A stretch of DNA of 64,000 bases from Mesocentrotus franciscanus (GCA_037976565.1 CP137683.1:6860321-6924320), one strand, 5' to 3'. Positions 11,858 to 24,470 are shown, numbered from the stretch's first letter. Numbers and translations: made by a program. The notes: generated by a model from the letters alone, not told the origin.

Positions 11858-12357
11858 NNNNNNNNNNNNNNNNNNNNNNNNNNNNNNNNNNNNNNNNNNN
11901 NNNNNNNNNNNNNNNNNNNNNNNNNNNNNNNNNNNNNNNNNNNNNNNNNNNNNNNNNNNNNNNNNNNNNNNNNNNNNNNNNNNNNNNNNNNNNNNNNNNN
12001 NNNNNNNNNNNNNNNNNNNNNNNNNNNNNNNNNNNNNNNNNNNNNNNNNNNNNNNNNNNNNNNNNNNNNNNNNNNNNNNNNNNNNNNNNNNNNNNNNNNN
12101 NNNNNNNNNNNNNNNNNNNNNNNNNNNNNNNNNNNNNNNNNNNNNNNNNNNNNNNNNNNNNNNNNNNNNNNNNNNNNNNNNNNNNNNNNNNNNNNNNNNN
12201 NNNNNNNNNNNNNNNNNNNNNNNNNNNNNNNNNNNNNNNNNNNNNNNNNNNNNNNNNNNNNNNNNNNNNNNNNNNNNNNNNNNNNNNNNNNNNNNNNNNN
12301 NNNNNNNNNNNNNNNNNNNNNNNNNNNNNNNNNNNNNNNNNNNNNNNNNNNNNNNNN
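11858..12357. other. Assembly gap (500 N)
   Basis: Exactly 500 N between exons 40 and 41. The 18 bases before it (11840-11857) and after it (12358-12375) are identical: catatgaacaaacagtaa. The coding phase of exons 40 and 41 is compatible, so no exon need be missing. Confidence 1.
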
Positions 12358-12666
12358 CATATGAACAAACAGTAATCCTGTCATTGGAAAGCTAAGAATA
12401 TTTGCATCACATAAACTCCAGTTTTTTTAATCTACAGTTTCTTTATCAAACATGTTTATTTCAACAAATAGCCTAGACATTACATTATAAATGCAATGGA
12501 AAGGAGGATAAAAGCAAATTTGTTAACCCATTACCAGAATCGGGTGTATTAAGCCTATGGGAACTAGATAATTCAGTGGTGAACACACTAAAAGCAGATG
12601 AATATTCCCCCCCTCTGATAAAAGATCATCATGTCGTACATTTGTGAATGCTGTGGTCCTCCCTAC

Positions 12667-12814
12667 CTTCACTGGTTTGTCTAGCCATATCATTGACACT
12701 GCTCCTAGCTGATAGCTGATACCGTCTCCTCTTGGAGTACAGCCTGGAGGTTGCTAGGTGGATGATGCCTTTCAGGTTTCCAACACTGAAGTGGTAATCA
12801 GATTCTTCAGGAAA
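12667..12814 (-). CDS. Dynein-like gene, exon 40 (AAA1 end)
   Basis: FPEESDYHFSVGNLKGIIHL then ATSRLYSKRRRYQLSARS. Corresponds to dynein 'HYD(F/W)GLRA(V/I)K.VL..AG.LKR'. Acceptor cgcttag, donor gtaggg. The assembly gap lies in the next intron. Confidence 0.95.
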
Positions 12815-13090
12815 CTAAGCGATAGTTGGAGAGAATGGAGTAATTAAATAAGTGCAATGTTCGACACCTTTGTGCATAAATCAAGTCACTTTAAGAAATA
12901 CTTTCCAAATTTCAATTGTACGACACACGTTGAATTCTGCATTTTTACACAAGTCACCTCACTTCGTGTAGCACATCCAAGATGCATGATATTCATTCGC
13001 TTCTGTGAGTTCTCAAGCCAATAATCAAGTTTTCTAAATGTATTAACTTGTTAAAAAAGCTTGAAACTTAGATTAATCAGTTGTTTTAAA

Positions 13091-13107
13091 ATACACACAC
13101 ACACACA
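13091..13107. repeat. (CA)n microsatellite
   Basis: About eight CA units. Confidence 0.9.
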
Positions 13108-13208
13108 TCAAATTTAATTGATGGCAATTAATGTAACTGTAACATCAAGATTTCACACTTGTGATTATCCTTGTTTTCACTCTCCCTCTTCTTCACTTTT
13201 CACCTTAA

Positions 13209-13964
13209 AGGGCAAGTCCACTCAAAAATAACTTACTTTCAATAAAAGCAGAAAAATCAGACAAACCAATAAAAAAAAAGTTTGAGCAAAATCGGATAAC
13301 TAAGAAGAAAGTTATGAATTTATGAAAAAGTATGTAAAACTATGGAACAATGAGAATCACAACACAAATTGCCAAGATGGTTATCAGTTTGTGACGTCAT
13401 GTCCTCACAACTTATCAATTGCTTTATATAGTTTAATCCCATTAATTTCCTTTTATCCCCCAAAACTTGATTTCCCCATGCCTTTGCCCAGGTTATATGA
13501 TTTGTATCATATTGCGTGCATGACATTTCCCAAAAACTTTTATGAATTTTGAAGAATTGATACTATTTTCTGAATATTGTATTTCATAATTATTGATTTT
13601 TATATAAATAGTTCAAATTTTCATGATTTAACTGGACAAAATTACTCTTTATTTGTGCATCCACACAAAAACATATTACTAACAATCTAACTTGGATGCT
13701 GATGTGAAGAAATAAGATTCTTAGGGTGAAAATAGGAAATTTATATTATCAATATAAAGAAAATAATTAGTGGATAGTGAGGACCATACGTCACAGACTC
13801 ATGAGTGAGTTGCTAATTTGTGTAGTGATTTTCAAAGTTTTTCATGTCATTAAAAATTCATAAGTTTCTTATTAGTTATCCGATTTTGCTCAAACTTTTT
13901 TTGATTGGTTTGTCTGATTTTTCTGGTTCTATTGAAAGAGTTATTTTTGGAGTGGACTTGGGCT
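13209..13964. mobile_element. TTAA-flanked MITE with long arms, family L
   Basis: TTAA at 13205-13208 and 13965-13968. Ends AGGGCAAGTCCACTC and its near-complement, with arms of about 110 bp ('tttgagcaaaatcggataac'). Related ends occur at 34535-34560, 52707-52830 and 58370-58465. Confidence 0.85.
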
Positions 13965-14110
13965 TTAACCTTCCTATTTGAATTTCGTTCAAGTGACTTG
14001 CACAATAAAGAAGCACAGACACTAAAAAAACATAGCAAATTATTTTAGACCACTCTTCTTTATCTTTGCATAATATATATATATTTTTTAATTATTTCAA
14101 ATCACTTTAC

Positions 14111-14248
14111 CCCGTTTTCGATCATCTTGCAGAGCTGACACAGCTTGGCAGCAAGCATGGGTGCCTCTTGGAAGCCATTATAGATCAGAACGGTCTCTAG
14201 GATGATGCTCAGGTCAGGTACTACCATGGCAACAGGTCGCATAGAGTT
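14111..14248 (-). CDS. Dynein-like gene, exon 39 (AAA1, RPVAMVVPD)
   Basis: 46 codons, phase 0: NSMRPVAMVVPDLSIILETV then YNGFQEAPMLAAKLCQLCKM. Matches dynein 'FRPVAMMVPD..LI.EI.L...GF...'. Acceptor ttaccttag, donor gtaaag. Confidence 0.97.
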
Positions 14249-15253
14249 CTAAGGTAAATGGTCAAAGAGGAAAGCATAGTGTAAAATATAACTTCATGAA
14301 GGTTTACAAGACAATGGGTCATGTCGAGTTCAAGAGTGAAAGGTCATAGTGAATATTAATAGTACATTTAGTGTAAACAATGACAGTAAAAAAAAATTAA
14401 GAGACTTCCACCTATTGCCTGCAATGATAACTAGCTTTTTGTTCTCAAATCCGAATTTCTTCATTACCGTGATCCACCTCATAGCATCATGGATGGCTGC
14501 ATCGAAAAGGAAAATTTGTCCTCTTTTTCGCAATATTTAAAACAAAATCTTATTATTGAAACCTACAGAAAAAGTAGTTATCAAGTTTGGTTGATCAAAG
14601 GCAACAAACATCAATTCCATGCCTAATATATACATTTAATTATTCCATTAACTCTATTGTGACAATTATTCCACATTTTGTGGTTTGGCTCAATACATTT
14701 TGATTCAGAGCCCTAAAAGAATATACCAGATACACGAGTAGAAAGGGCAAAAGAATCTGCACATGCTGCATCCATTTTTGTTTCATGACTATCTTGCGTT
14801 TGATGTCAGGAATTTTTAAAGGGAAAATAAGCTTAAAAATACTTATATTGGCAACACATTGAGAAATTCATAATCATTGTGTTTCGATCGAAATTGGCCA
14901 TTTTTCAACTTTTCAACATTTCTGCCCATGTATATTGTTTTCAGAGACATTACATTTTTTTTGTTTTAATGTAGCAATAAAAAAATAGTATTGTCACCAA
15001 TCTAAAGGACATTATGTGATCAATTTAGCCCTACAAATAAATCCTATCCTAAAAGTGTTAAACCTTTCCAATAAGGCCACCCTATGGAAACAGAAAAAGT
15101 GGCCATTGTCATCAGATGGCCTCTCAGACAGTACTACATGTACACCTGAATAATACCCATTTCTTCTGAAGAGACAATGTAGGTGACCACTTTTTTTAGA
15201 CAGGTAGAGAGGTGGCCACTGTAACATGAAATGTAATACTGCTAGACGTGTAC

Positions 15254-15346
15254 CTTTAGACTATCAGGGATAGGATGTGCAAGGGCATCTCCTGTGCTGA
15301 TTGCCATAAAACTGTTACAGTTAACATTAGATAGAACCATGCACCT
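15254..15346 (-). pseudogene. Decayed or alternative copy of exon 38, 3' half
   Basis: Reads MVLSNVNCNSFMAISTGDAL then AHPIPDSLK before gtacac, against MVLGNVNYNCFMTVNAGDTL in exon 38. Similarity continues into the intron beyond the donor (about 15228-15253). The frame is open and a donor is kept. A possible acceptor ctaacag sits just upstream, but the first half of the exon is absent. Confidence 0.8.
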
Positions 15347-15421
15347 TCTGTTAGTACCTTTACTTCTGTTATCACTCATGTCGAATTACCCACTAATTAT
15401 ATAATACTGCTAGACATATAC

Positions 15422-15624
15422 CTTAAGGCTATCAGGGATTGGATTTGCAAGGGTATCTCCTGCGTTGACTGTCATGAAGCAGTTGTAGTTGACGTTGCCT
15501 AGAACCATCCTGGAGCCAAAGTTGACATAGCCACAGTGCTCGGGTTTGTAGCTCCATTGCTGAAGGGGACTGAACTCCAGAGAGTCCGCAAGACTGTCCC
15601 GAGATGCTGGGCGCCTGATCATCG
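15422..15624 (-). CDS. Dynein-like gene, exon 38 (AAA1 sensor 1 region)
   Basis: MIRRPASRDSLADSLEFSPL..., CGYVNFGSRMVLGNVNYNCF then MTVNAGDTLANPIPDSLK. Corresponds to dynein 'C..FITMNPGYAGR.ELPDNLK', with N and PD.LK kept and the GYAGR lost. Acceptor atttgcag, donor gtatat. Preceded by the largest intron (12.3 kb). Confidence 0.95.
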
Positions 15625-16911
15625 CTGCAAATGTCAAAGCAATCGTGTTATGATACAGATTTTTGTTAATCAATCATGTTTCTTTTACTTCTTCCACAAC
15701 TTCACTTTTCAAGTTATTTTTTTCTTTAAGATATATACTTACATATCATCACCTCAGTGTAATGAATTTGATATCTATAAAATTGAAGAAGCATTACAAG
15801 ACCTACAAAATGATGATTTTAGAATTCTCTCTTTACTCTTTATAGAAAAACCATGCCTAACCCCAACCCTTTTCATTGATATACTAACATACAGGTATGT
15901 CCTCTGAAGTTCCTCTCAATTCCTTTATTACAATAACAATTTGAGACAAAGGGCTAACTGCAATTTCATATGTACAGTATGTGATGTTTAAAAACCACTC
16001 CTTCCTCATTTTCAATTTTCATAAATAAAGTATGTGAATTGATTGGAGATGCCAGATGAAGCTACAAATACATGACAATTATTTTTCAAAATTGTGTCAT
16101 GTTTTGTTTCACTAATAAAAGTAAATGAATTGAATGAATGAACTCTAAATGAAAGTCAAAACAAGTTTGATCCACATGTACAACACACACAACTACCCCT
16201 GATGAGAAATGCAACACTAATAATAATACTACTACTACAAATAATATCCAAATTATGTTTTCGTAGCGCATGATACAGGAATGTCTCTATACATTTTACA
16301 AACTAGATAATAAACTAGATAATATAGCAAGTTCATTAATCTACTGTAAAAGAATTATAATACTAGTAAAGAAAAGAAAGCTTTATGGGAGAATTTGATA
16401 ATACTAAGAAATGTATTGAAGCCATAATGCAGGGCTTAAATTAATCCAAGGCCACCAAGGCCATGGCCTTGGATGCCCTTTTGATTGGCCTCAATGCCCC
16501 TCTCATTGGCCTTGGAGATTTTTTGTGCCCTTTCCAATTCTTCCTATTTGTGCTGTAATATAGGAATGTGCCCTACAGAAAAGAGGCCTTGCCCTAAAAA
16601 TATTGAAATTTAAGGTCTGATAATGGTTATATATTATATGCATTTATTGTACATCCATCTAAATAAACTATCCCTAATACTAGATTAAATATATAGAAAT
16701 ATGATGGACATGATGGAAGAGACAGTGATGATAAAACTAAATTGCATTATTTCTAGAGAAATTGAAATAAGCATCTGATCTGCCTAGATACAGTGCACAT
16801 TATAAACCGATAGACGAAAATGAGAGTTATGGCGGCTACTCTACACATTCATGTAGCAGGATAAGGAAAGCATGAGATGTTTTGCTGTAAATGCAGTTTT
16901 TTGTTTCTCCT

Positions 16912-16934
16912 GGGGGGTGTTTCACAAAGACTAA
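16912..16934. mobile_element. Family B MITE, left piece (split by the 7.5-kb element)
   Basis: GGGGGTGTTTCACAAAGACT followed by AA, the left tip of a family B MITE. The rest resumes at 24471. Confidence 0.85.
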
Positions 16935-17691
16935 GGCATGAGATATTTATTATTGCTATCGTTCCGCTGCAGGATCCTGCATGGAACGCTCGGCGCTGAT
17001 TTGGTGCGCGCACTTGGCCTGACTGCAGTCTCCAAATTTAATTGTTTGATTGAAATCGTTCCGACGCAGGACGACGACTGTCGGTCCGCTTCGTTCTGGC
17101 GCACAGCAATCAGGGATGCGCTAGCTGAAGACAGTGAGCCGCGCTACATGTACATCGATGCTACGTACTCGTACTCGCAGCCTAGCCACGTTGGCTATCT
17201 CCGCGCGGCTGGCATGATATAGGCGCAAGCCAAATGGAGTGAGCTAGCTAGCAACTTAGCTAGCTAGCGTCGGAATTGCAGAGCATTGTGATTGAGATTG
17301 GTCCTGATTAGTTTTAATTCCAAGCTATAGATCGATGAGTTTTACAATAGTGAAGTTCATTTGCTCACAATTTAATTCCAAGCTATAGATCTAAGTATTC
17401 AAAATATAGATTGCTTGGGTTTTATCAACACATTCCATGATATTAAATCTAACCTCAATTCTGTCCACGACCTCGTGTAAAAAAAGACGTATCGGCACGT
17501 AAATCTTGACCTATTAAAATCTAAACCTTTGTTTATGTTTGGCTGAGAGGTATATTGCGCAATTCTGTTTTGAGATTTGAATGCGAGGAGACAAAATGCC
17601 GCCCATTTGAACCCTTGAACTTTGTTTGAACAAAGGCCCGGCGCGCAAATCAGACCTTGGGTGTTGATAAACAAACAGGAGGAAAGATGGA

Positions 17692-17821
17692 CAGAGAGAG
17701 AGGGAGAGGGAGAGGAAGAGGAAGGGAAGGGTACACTTGGAAGATGGATGGAGGGAGGGAGGGAGGGAGGGAGGGAGGGAGGGAGGGAGGGAGGGAGAGA
17801 GAGAGAGAGAGAGAGAGAGAA
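17692..17821. repeat. Purine tract (GGGA)n and (GA)n
   Basis: Nearly pure purine strand: irregular GA-rich start, about twelve GGGA units, then about thirteen GA units. It lies inside the 7.5-kb element. Confidence 0.97.
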
Positions 17822-19574
17822 TAGATTGATGGGGGAAGTCTACGAGAGTCAAAATTGGGACAGATGTGAAAATCAATTGTTCATAAAGACGATAAAGTAT
17901 CAAGTTATTTATTTAATACCCATGATTCTTTTTATAAAATTCTAATCGTTGACGTAATAATGCGAAACTAATCTTGTCTGGTGTTCCTATTATTTAGACG
18001 TGATTTAGACAGTCATTTCGATCTCATCGATCTTGTTGCTTGTTTGTGTGGTTGTGCTGTGCCTGTTTGAATTAGGCCCTACTTGTCATGTCATGTCGGT
18101 TATTTTTCGAAAATTGAAGCAACGATAAATTTGAATCTAAAATTCAGCAATTTTATTAAAAATTATTTTGATCGATATGATTGAGGAGTCATTAGTTCGC
18201 AATGCTCAGATCACGATACCCGTCATGATAGAGAGAATTATCTCAGTCGTGATTTTAGAATTAGATCCCTTATCTGCAGTATTTTTATGAATAGTCAAAT
18301 ATGGATCTCTGTTGTAGTGGCTTCGAAAGTGTATCGCACATGCGTAACTTAAGCTTTTGGCGGGCTTGAAGGAACATGAAATCAAAATTAATTCTTCAAT
18401 TTCAACGGTACCAAAACTATGAAATCACACTAATTCATTACTTAAATTATACAATGGCCTATGGGTATTATAATTCATCATAATTTTGCTAGATTACTAT
18501 ATCTGATTCCCTCGTTGCATGCTTTTGATTGCTATTTTTAAATTTTGCATTGCGTGATAGGCCCTATGTGTGGTTTGTTATGTAGGTCATGTGAGTTGAG
18601 GCTATAAACATCAAATGTTCGTTCATTTCCGAAAATGGAAATAATGTAATTTTAACGTGTACACATTGTTTATCATGTCACTTGTTTCATTTCTCTCAAA
18701 GCCAACTTAACTTTTGTGTAGATTATAGTGAAATGCAAGGGCGTATCCACGATTTGTTTAAAGGGGGTGTTTAAGACAGTGGCGGACCCAGGATTTTCCG
18801 ATAGGGTGGGGGGACTGAAATTTGAAAATCGCGCCGACCGCTATTTCACTCAGTGGGGGGTGCAGGGAACAGAGCGAAGCTTTTACATTTCATTAGATTA
18901 TTAGAGAAAGAAGACGATCGTTGTACAGTTCTCGACACTTACATGTAATCCTTGTCTGAATTCAGTTCCCCCCCCCTCCCGCGCGAAGCGTGGAAGCTTT
19001 GATATTTAATTAAATAATTAGAGAAAGAAGACGATTCGTTGTACCGTTCTGGGCTCTTAATCCTTGTCTGAATTCAGTTCCCCCCCTCCCGCGCGGAAGC
19101 GTTGACATTTTAATAAATTATTAGAGAAAGAAGACGATTCGTTGTACCGTTCTCGACTCTTAATCCTTGTCTAACTAAAGTTCCTCTCCCGCGCGCGCGG
19201 AAGCTTTGACGTTTCATTAAATTATTAGAGAAATTAAAGAAGACGATCCGTTATTGTACCGTTCTCGACTCTTAATCCTTGTCTGAATTCAGTCCGTCCT
19301 CACGCGCGAAGCGCGGAAGCTTTGACATTTCATTAAATTATTAGAGAAGAAGACGATTCGTTGTACCGTTCTTGACTCTTAATCCTTGTTTGAATTCAAC
19401 CCCCCACCCGCGCGGAAGCTTTGACATTTCATTAAATTATTAGAGAAAGAAGACGATTCGTTGTACCGTTCTCGACTCTTAATCCTTGTCTGAATTCAGT
19501 TCCCCCTCCCGCGCGGAAGCTTTGACGTTTCACTATTATTATTAGAGAAAGAAGACGATTCCTTGTACCGTTCT

Positions 19575-19952
19575 GCACTCTTAATCCTTGTCTGAATTCA
19601 GTTCCCCCTCCCCCGCGGGTGTTAGGTGACAAAATATCATCACAATCATGTCTATCAAAATATGTAATTCTCGCAAATGTGCGTGTGTAAGTATGTTTCC
19701 CCCCAAAAAGTTGCATATTGTCATAAAATATTAATAAAAATAAATAAATAAACATAAAAGAAATAAACATTACCATCTTTAATATTCAATATACTTCAAT
19801 CTATCACCATGCTAATTTTCACATAAATTGGACCTTCCTAGGCCGAGATCTTAGGGGGGCCATAATGCCGTATATTTTGATAGACATGTGATGATATTTT
19901 GTCACCTAACACCCGGGGGAGGGAACTGAATTCAGACAAGGATTAAGAGTGC
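19575..19952. mobile_element. Foldback insert in satellite A, copy 1
   Basis: Inverted repeats: GGGTGTTAGGTGACAAAATA ... and its complement at 19863-19914. These extend outward into inverted satellite sequence (gcactcttaatccttgtctg / its complement), giving arms of about 90 bp around an AT-rich centre. Confidence 0.85.
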
Positions 19953-21204
19953 TCAAATAGCCCAACCCTTTTAGGGTTAGAAGACGATTCGTTATACCGT
20001 CCTCGACTCTTAATCCTTGTCTGAATTCAGTTCCCCCTCCCGCGCGGAAGCTTTGACGTTTCACTAAATTATTAGAGAAAGAAGACGATTCGTTGTACCG
20101 TTGTCGACTCTTAATCCTTGTCTGAATTCAGTCCCCCTCCCGCGCGGAAGCTTTGACGTTTTATTAAATTATTAGAGAAAGAAGGCGATTCGTTGTACCG
20201 TTCTGGGCTCTTAATCCTTGTCTGAATTCAGTCCCCCCGCTCGGAAGCGTGGAAGCTTTGATATTTAATTAAAATAAGAGAAAGAAGACGATTCGTTGTA
20301 CCGTTCTGGGTATTCAGTTCCCTCCCCTCCCGCGCGGAAGCTTTGACGTTTTATTAAATTATTAGAGAAAGAAGGCGATTCGTTGTACCGTTCTGGACTC
20401 TTAATCCTTGTCTGAATTCAGTTCTCCCCTCCCGCGCGGAAGCGTGGAAGCTTTGATATTTAATTAAATTATAAGAGAAAGAAGACGATCGTTGTACCGT
20501 TCTCGACTCTTAATCCTTGTCTGAATTCAGTTCCCCCCCTCCCGCGCGAAGCGTGGAAGCTTTGATATTTAATTAAATAATAAGAGAAAGAAGACGATTC
20601 GTTGTACCGTTCTGGGCTCTTAATCCTTGTCTGAATTCAGTCCCCCCCTCCCGCGCGGAAGCTTTGACATTTCATTAAATTATTAGAGAAAGAAGGCGAT
20701 TCGTTGTACCGTTCTGGGCTCTTAATCCTTGTCTGAATTCAGTTCCCCCCCCCTCCCGCGCGGAAGCGTGGAAGCTTTGATATTTAATTAAATAATAAGA
20801 GAAAGAAGACGATGGTTGTACCGTTCTCGACTCTTAATCCTTGTCTGAATTCAGTTCCCAATAGGGTGGGGGCTGAAATTTGAAAATCGCGCCGACCGCT
20901 ATTTCCATCAGTTGGGAGGGGGGCAGGAACAGAGCGAAGCGCGGAAGCTTTTACATTTCATTAAATTATTAGAGAAAGAAGACGATCGTTGTACCGTTCT
21001 CGACACTTAATCCTTGTCTGAATTCAGCCCCCCCCACCCGCGCGGAAGCTTTGACATTTCATTAAATTATTAGAGAAAGAAGACGATTCGTTGTACCGTT
21101 CTCGACTCTTAATCCTTGTCTGAATTCAGTTTCCCCCTCCCGCGCAGAAGCTTTGACGTTTCACTTAATTATTAGAGAAAGAAGACGATTCCTTGTACCG
21201 TTCT

Positions 21205-21588
21205 GCACTCTTAATCCTTGCCTGAATTCAGTTCCCCCTCTCCCCGCGGGTGTTAGGTGACAAAATATCATCACAATCATGTCTATCAAAATATGTAATT
21301 CTCGCAAATGTGCGTGTGTAAGTATGTTTCCCAAAAAGTTGCATATTGTCATAAAAATAATAAAAATAAATAAATAAACATAAAAGAAAATAAACATAAC
21401 CATCTTTAATTTTCAATATACTTCAATCTATCACCATGCTAATTTTCACATAAATTGGACCTTCCTAGGCCGAGATCTTAGGGGGGGGGGCCATAATGCC
21501 GTATATTTTGATAGACATGTGATGATATTTTGTCACCTAACACCCGCGGGGGGAGGGGGAACTGAATTCAGACAAGGATTAAGAGTGC
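21205..21588. mobile_element. Foldback insert in satellite A, copy 2
   Basis: Near-identical to the copy at 19575-19952 and embedded in the same satellite context. It was probably amplified with the array rather than inserted independently. Confidence 0.85.
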
Positions 21589-23129
21589 TCAAATAGCCCA
21601 GCCCTTTTAGGGTTAAGGATTATAAGAGAAAGACGATTCGTTATACCGTCCTCGACTCTTAATCCTTGTCTGAATTCAGTTCCCCCTCCCGCGCGGAAGA
21701 TTTGACGTTTCACTAAATTATTAGAGAAAGAAGACGATTCGTTGTACCGTTGTCGACTCTTAATCCTTGTCTGAATTCAGTTCCCCCTCACGCGCGGAAG
21801 CTTTGACGTTTCATTAAATTATTAGAGAAAGAAGACGATTCGTTGTACCGTTCTCGACTCTTAATCCTTGTCTGAATTCAGTTCCCCCTCCCGCGCGGAA
21901 GCTTTGACGTTTCATTAAATTATTAGAGAAAGAAGACGATTCGTTGTACCGTTCTCGACTCTTAATCCTTGTCTGAATTCAGTTCCCCCTCCCGCGCGGA
22001 AGCTTTGACGTTTCATTAAATTATTAGAGAAAGAAGACGATCGTTGTACCGTTCTCGACTCTTAATCCTTGTCTGAATTCAGTTCCCCCGCGCGGAAGCG
22101 TGGAAGCTTTGATATTTAATTAAAAATAAGAGAAAGAAGACGATCGTTGTACCGTCTGAATTCAGGTCCCTCCCCTCCCGCGCGGAAGCTTTGACTTTCA
22201 TTAAATTATTAGAGAAAGAAGAAGATTCGTTGTACCGTTCTGTATTCAGTTCCCTCCCCCTCCCGCGCGGAAGCTTTGACGTTTTATTAAATTATTAGAG
22301 AAAGAAGGCGATTCGTTGTACCACTCTGGGCTCTTAATCCTTGTCTGAATTCAGTTCCCCCTCCCGCGCGGAAGCGTGGAAGCTTTGATATTTAATTAAA
22401 TAATAAGAGAAAGAAGACGATGGTTGTACCGTTCTCGACTCTTAATCCTTGTCTGAATTCAGTTCCCAATAGGGTGGGGCTGAAATTTGAAAATCGCGCC
22501 GACCGCTATTTCCATCAGTTGGGAGGGGGCAGGGAACAGAGCGAAGCGCGGAAGCTTTACATTTCATTAGATTATTAGAGAAAGAAGACGATCGTTGTAC
22601 CGTTCTCGACACTTAATCCTTGTCTGAATTCAGTTCCCCCTCCCGCGCGAAGCTTGGAAGCTTTGATATTTAATTATATAATAAGAGAAAGAAGACGATT
22701 CGTTGTAACGTTCTCGACTCTTAATCCTTGTCTGAATACAGTTAGCCCTCCCGCGTGGGGAGCTTTGACATTTAATCAAATTATTAGAGAAAGAAGACGA
22801 TCGTTGTACCGTTCTCGACTGTTAATCCTTGTCTGAATTCAGATTATGCCCACATTTGCAAAATGAAGGAACCGGTTTGCTTCCTTGTCTCCCCACTTGT
22901 CTCCTTTGTTTCTCTTTCTCTGTATCCCCCTTTTTTTTGTGACGTCCACTGGCAGTGCCCGGCAGTGTGCCTTAAAAGGACGTCACATTGCCTTAAAAGG
23001 ATGTCCACGTAGCAGTCCACGTTCTCGTCGTGCAAATCTAAAATTCCCTATTAACACCGCCCACCAACGATCAAGTAGTGTGTTGGACATGAGTTGAGCA
23101 CATGCGCGCATGGTTATTTTGTGTGTGTG

Positions 23130-24225
23130 TGGATATAGCGTTGGGTTCATGAGAAAGTTGTGATGACATAGAAATTCTATTATAACTCCGTCATGTGTGT
23201 TCGGATGTATTAAACTTTGTCGGTTTATAACCAGCGCACAGTTGTAGTGGAAATTATTTTAACTCTGTCATATGAACAAAAGCGCGGTGGTAGTAGAATG
23301 TATTTCACTCTGTCATTTTTATAAACAAACGCACAGTTGTACTTGCAGTAGAAATTATTTAAACTCCGTCAAGGCGTCATAATTTATAAACAAACAGAAT
23401 TTGAAGTAGTCAAAGAAGTTATTTAAACTCCGTCATGTTTATAAACAAACGCACAGAATTTGTAGTAGAAATTATTTTAACGCCGTCATGTTTATAAACA
23501 AACATACGGTCTTAGAAGAAATTATGTTAAACTCCGTCATGTTTAAAAACAACCAAACAGTTGTAGTAGAAATTATTTTAACTCCGTCATGTTTATAAAC
23601 AAACGCATGATTGTAGTAGAAATTATTTTTAAATGTCATGTTTATAAACAAATTACACACATGCAATTGTGGTAGAAATTATATTAACTCCGTCATGTTT
23701 ATAAACAAACATACGGTCTTAGAAGAAATTATGTTAAACTCTGTCATGTTTATAAACAAACACACGGTCTTAGAAGAAATTATTTTAAACTCCGTCATGT
23801 TTAAAAACAACCAAACAGTTGTAGTAGAAATTATTTTAACTCCGTTATGTTTATAATCAAACGCATGCAGGTTGTAGTAGAAATTATATTAACTCTTTGA
23901 TGCTTATAAACAAACGCACATAATTTGTAGTAGAAGTTATTTAAACTCCGTCATGTTTATAAACAAACGCACATAATTTGTAGTAAAATTATTTAAACGC
24001 CGTCATGTTTATAAACAAACATACGGTCTTAGTAGAAATTATTTTAAACTCCGTCATGTTTAAAAACAACCAAACAGTTGTAGTACTAGTAGAAATTATT
24101 TTAACTCCGTCATGATTATAAACAAACGCACGATTGTACGTAGAAATTATTTGTAAATGTCATGTTTATAAACACACGCACAGCTGTGGTAGAAATTATT
24201 TTAACTCCCGACTTGTTTATAATAT
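23130..24225. repeat. 52-bp satellite array (satellite B)
   Basis: About 20 units with the core 'ctccgtcatgtttataaaca' followed by 'aacgcacagttgtagtagaa' and 'attattttaa'. Spacing is 50-58 bp, with variants carrying 'catacggtcttagaag'. Open frames here are repeat artefacts. Confidence 0.95.
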
Positions 24226-24470
24226 AGAAATGTCAATGTCGGGACACTCGATATATTATTTTGTGTCGCGCGCATGTACAGTGTCCAGCGCTGCGCGGAT
24301 AAAATAAATCAATGCGTTCTACTGCAGTTCGACGATCAGCATGCCGCCGCGTTCTGGCGCAGTGTTGTATAATATTTGTACTCTTGTCACTCAGCAGGAC
24401 GCTGATCGTTCCGCAGCGCGTATTGCAGGATCCTGCGGCGGAACGATAGCAATAATAAATATCTCATGCC

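Larger units (their letters stand above)
18800..22850. repeat. 100-bp satellite array (satellite A)
   Basis: About 35-40 head-to-tail units of roughly 100 bp. Each has an AAGCTT near 'gcgcggaagctttgac', 'attattagagaaagaagacg', 'ttcgttgtaccgttctcgac', 'tcttaatccttgtctgaatt' and a C-rich tract. A ~1.6-kb higher-order block is repeated: the foldback inserts (19575, 21205) and the 'aaatcgcgccgaccgctatt' variant (18820, 20880, 22490) recur at about that spacing. Confidence 0.95.
16935..24470. mobile_element. 7.5-kb TIR element carrying satellites (Harbinger-like, non-autonomous)
   Basis: Ends are 47-bp inverted repeats with one mismatch, beginning GGCATGAGATATTTATTATT and ending in the palindrome GCAGGATCCTGC. 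They are flanked by direct TAA (16932-16934 and 24471-24473). Removing the element restores an uninterrupted palindromic MITE, which fixes the boundaries. A 3-bp TWA target duplication is typical of PIF/Harbinger elements, but I see no transposase. Subterminal copies of 'atcgttccg.cgcagga' are possible transposase sites. The interior is a GA tract, a 100-bp satellite with two foldback inserts, and a 52-bp satellite. Confidence 0.85.

Noticed and set aside
17622..17945. Open frames over the GA tract
   Set aside because: Low-complexity translation of a microsatellite.
19432..21403. Minus-strand open frames with repeated 'EFRQGLRVQNGTRNRLLSL'
   Set aside because: The repetition follows the 100-bp satellite; no protein family is indicated.
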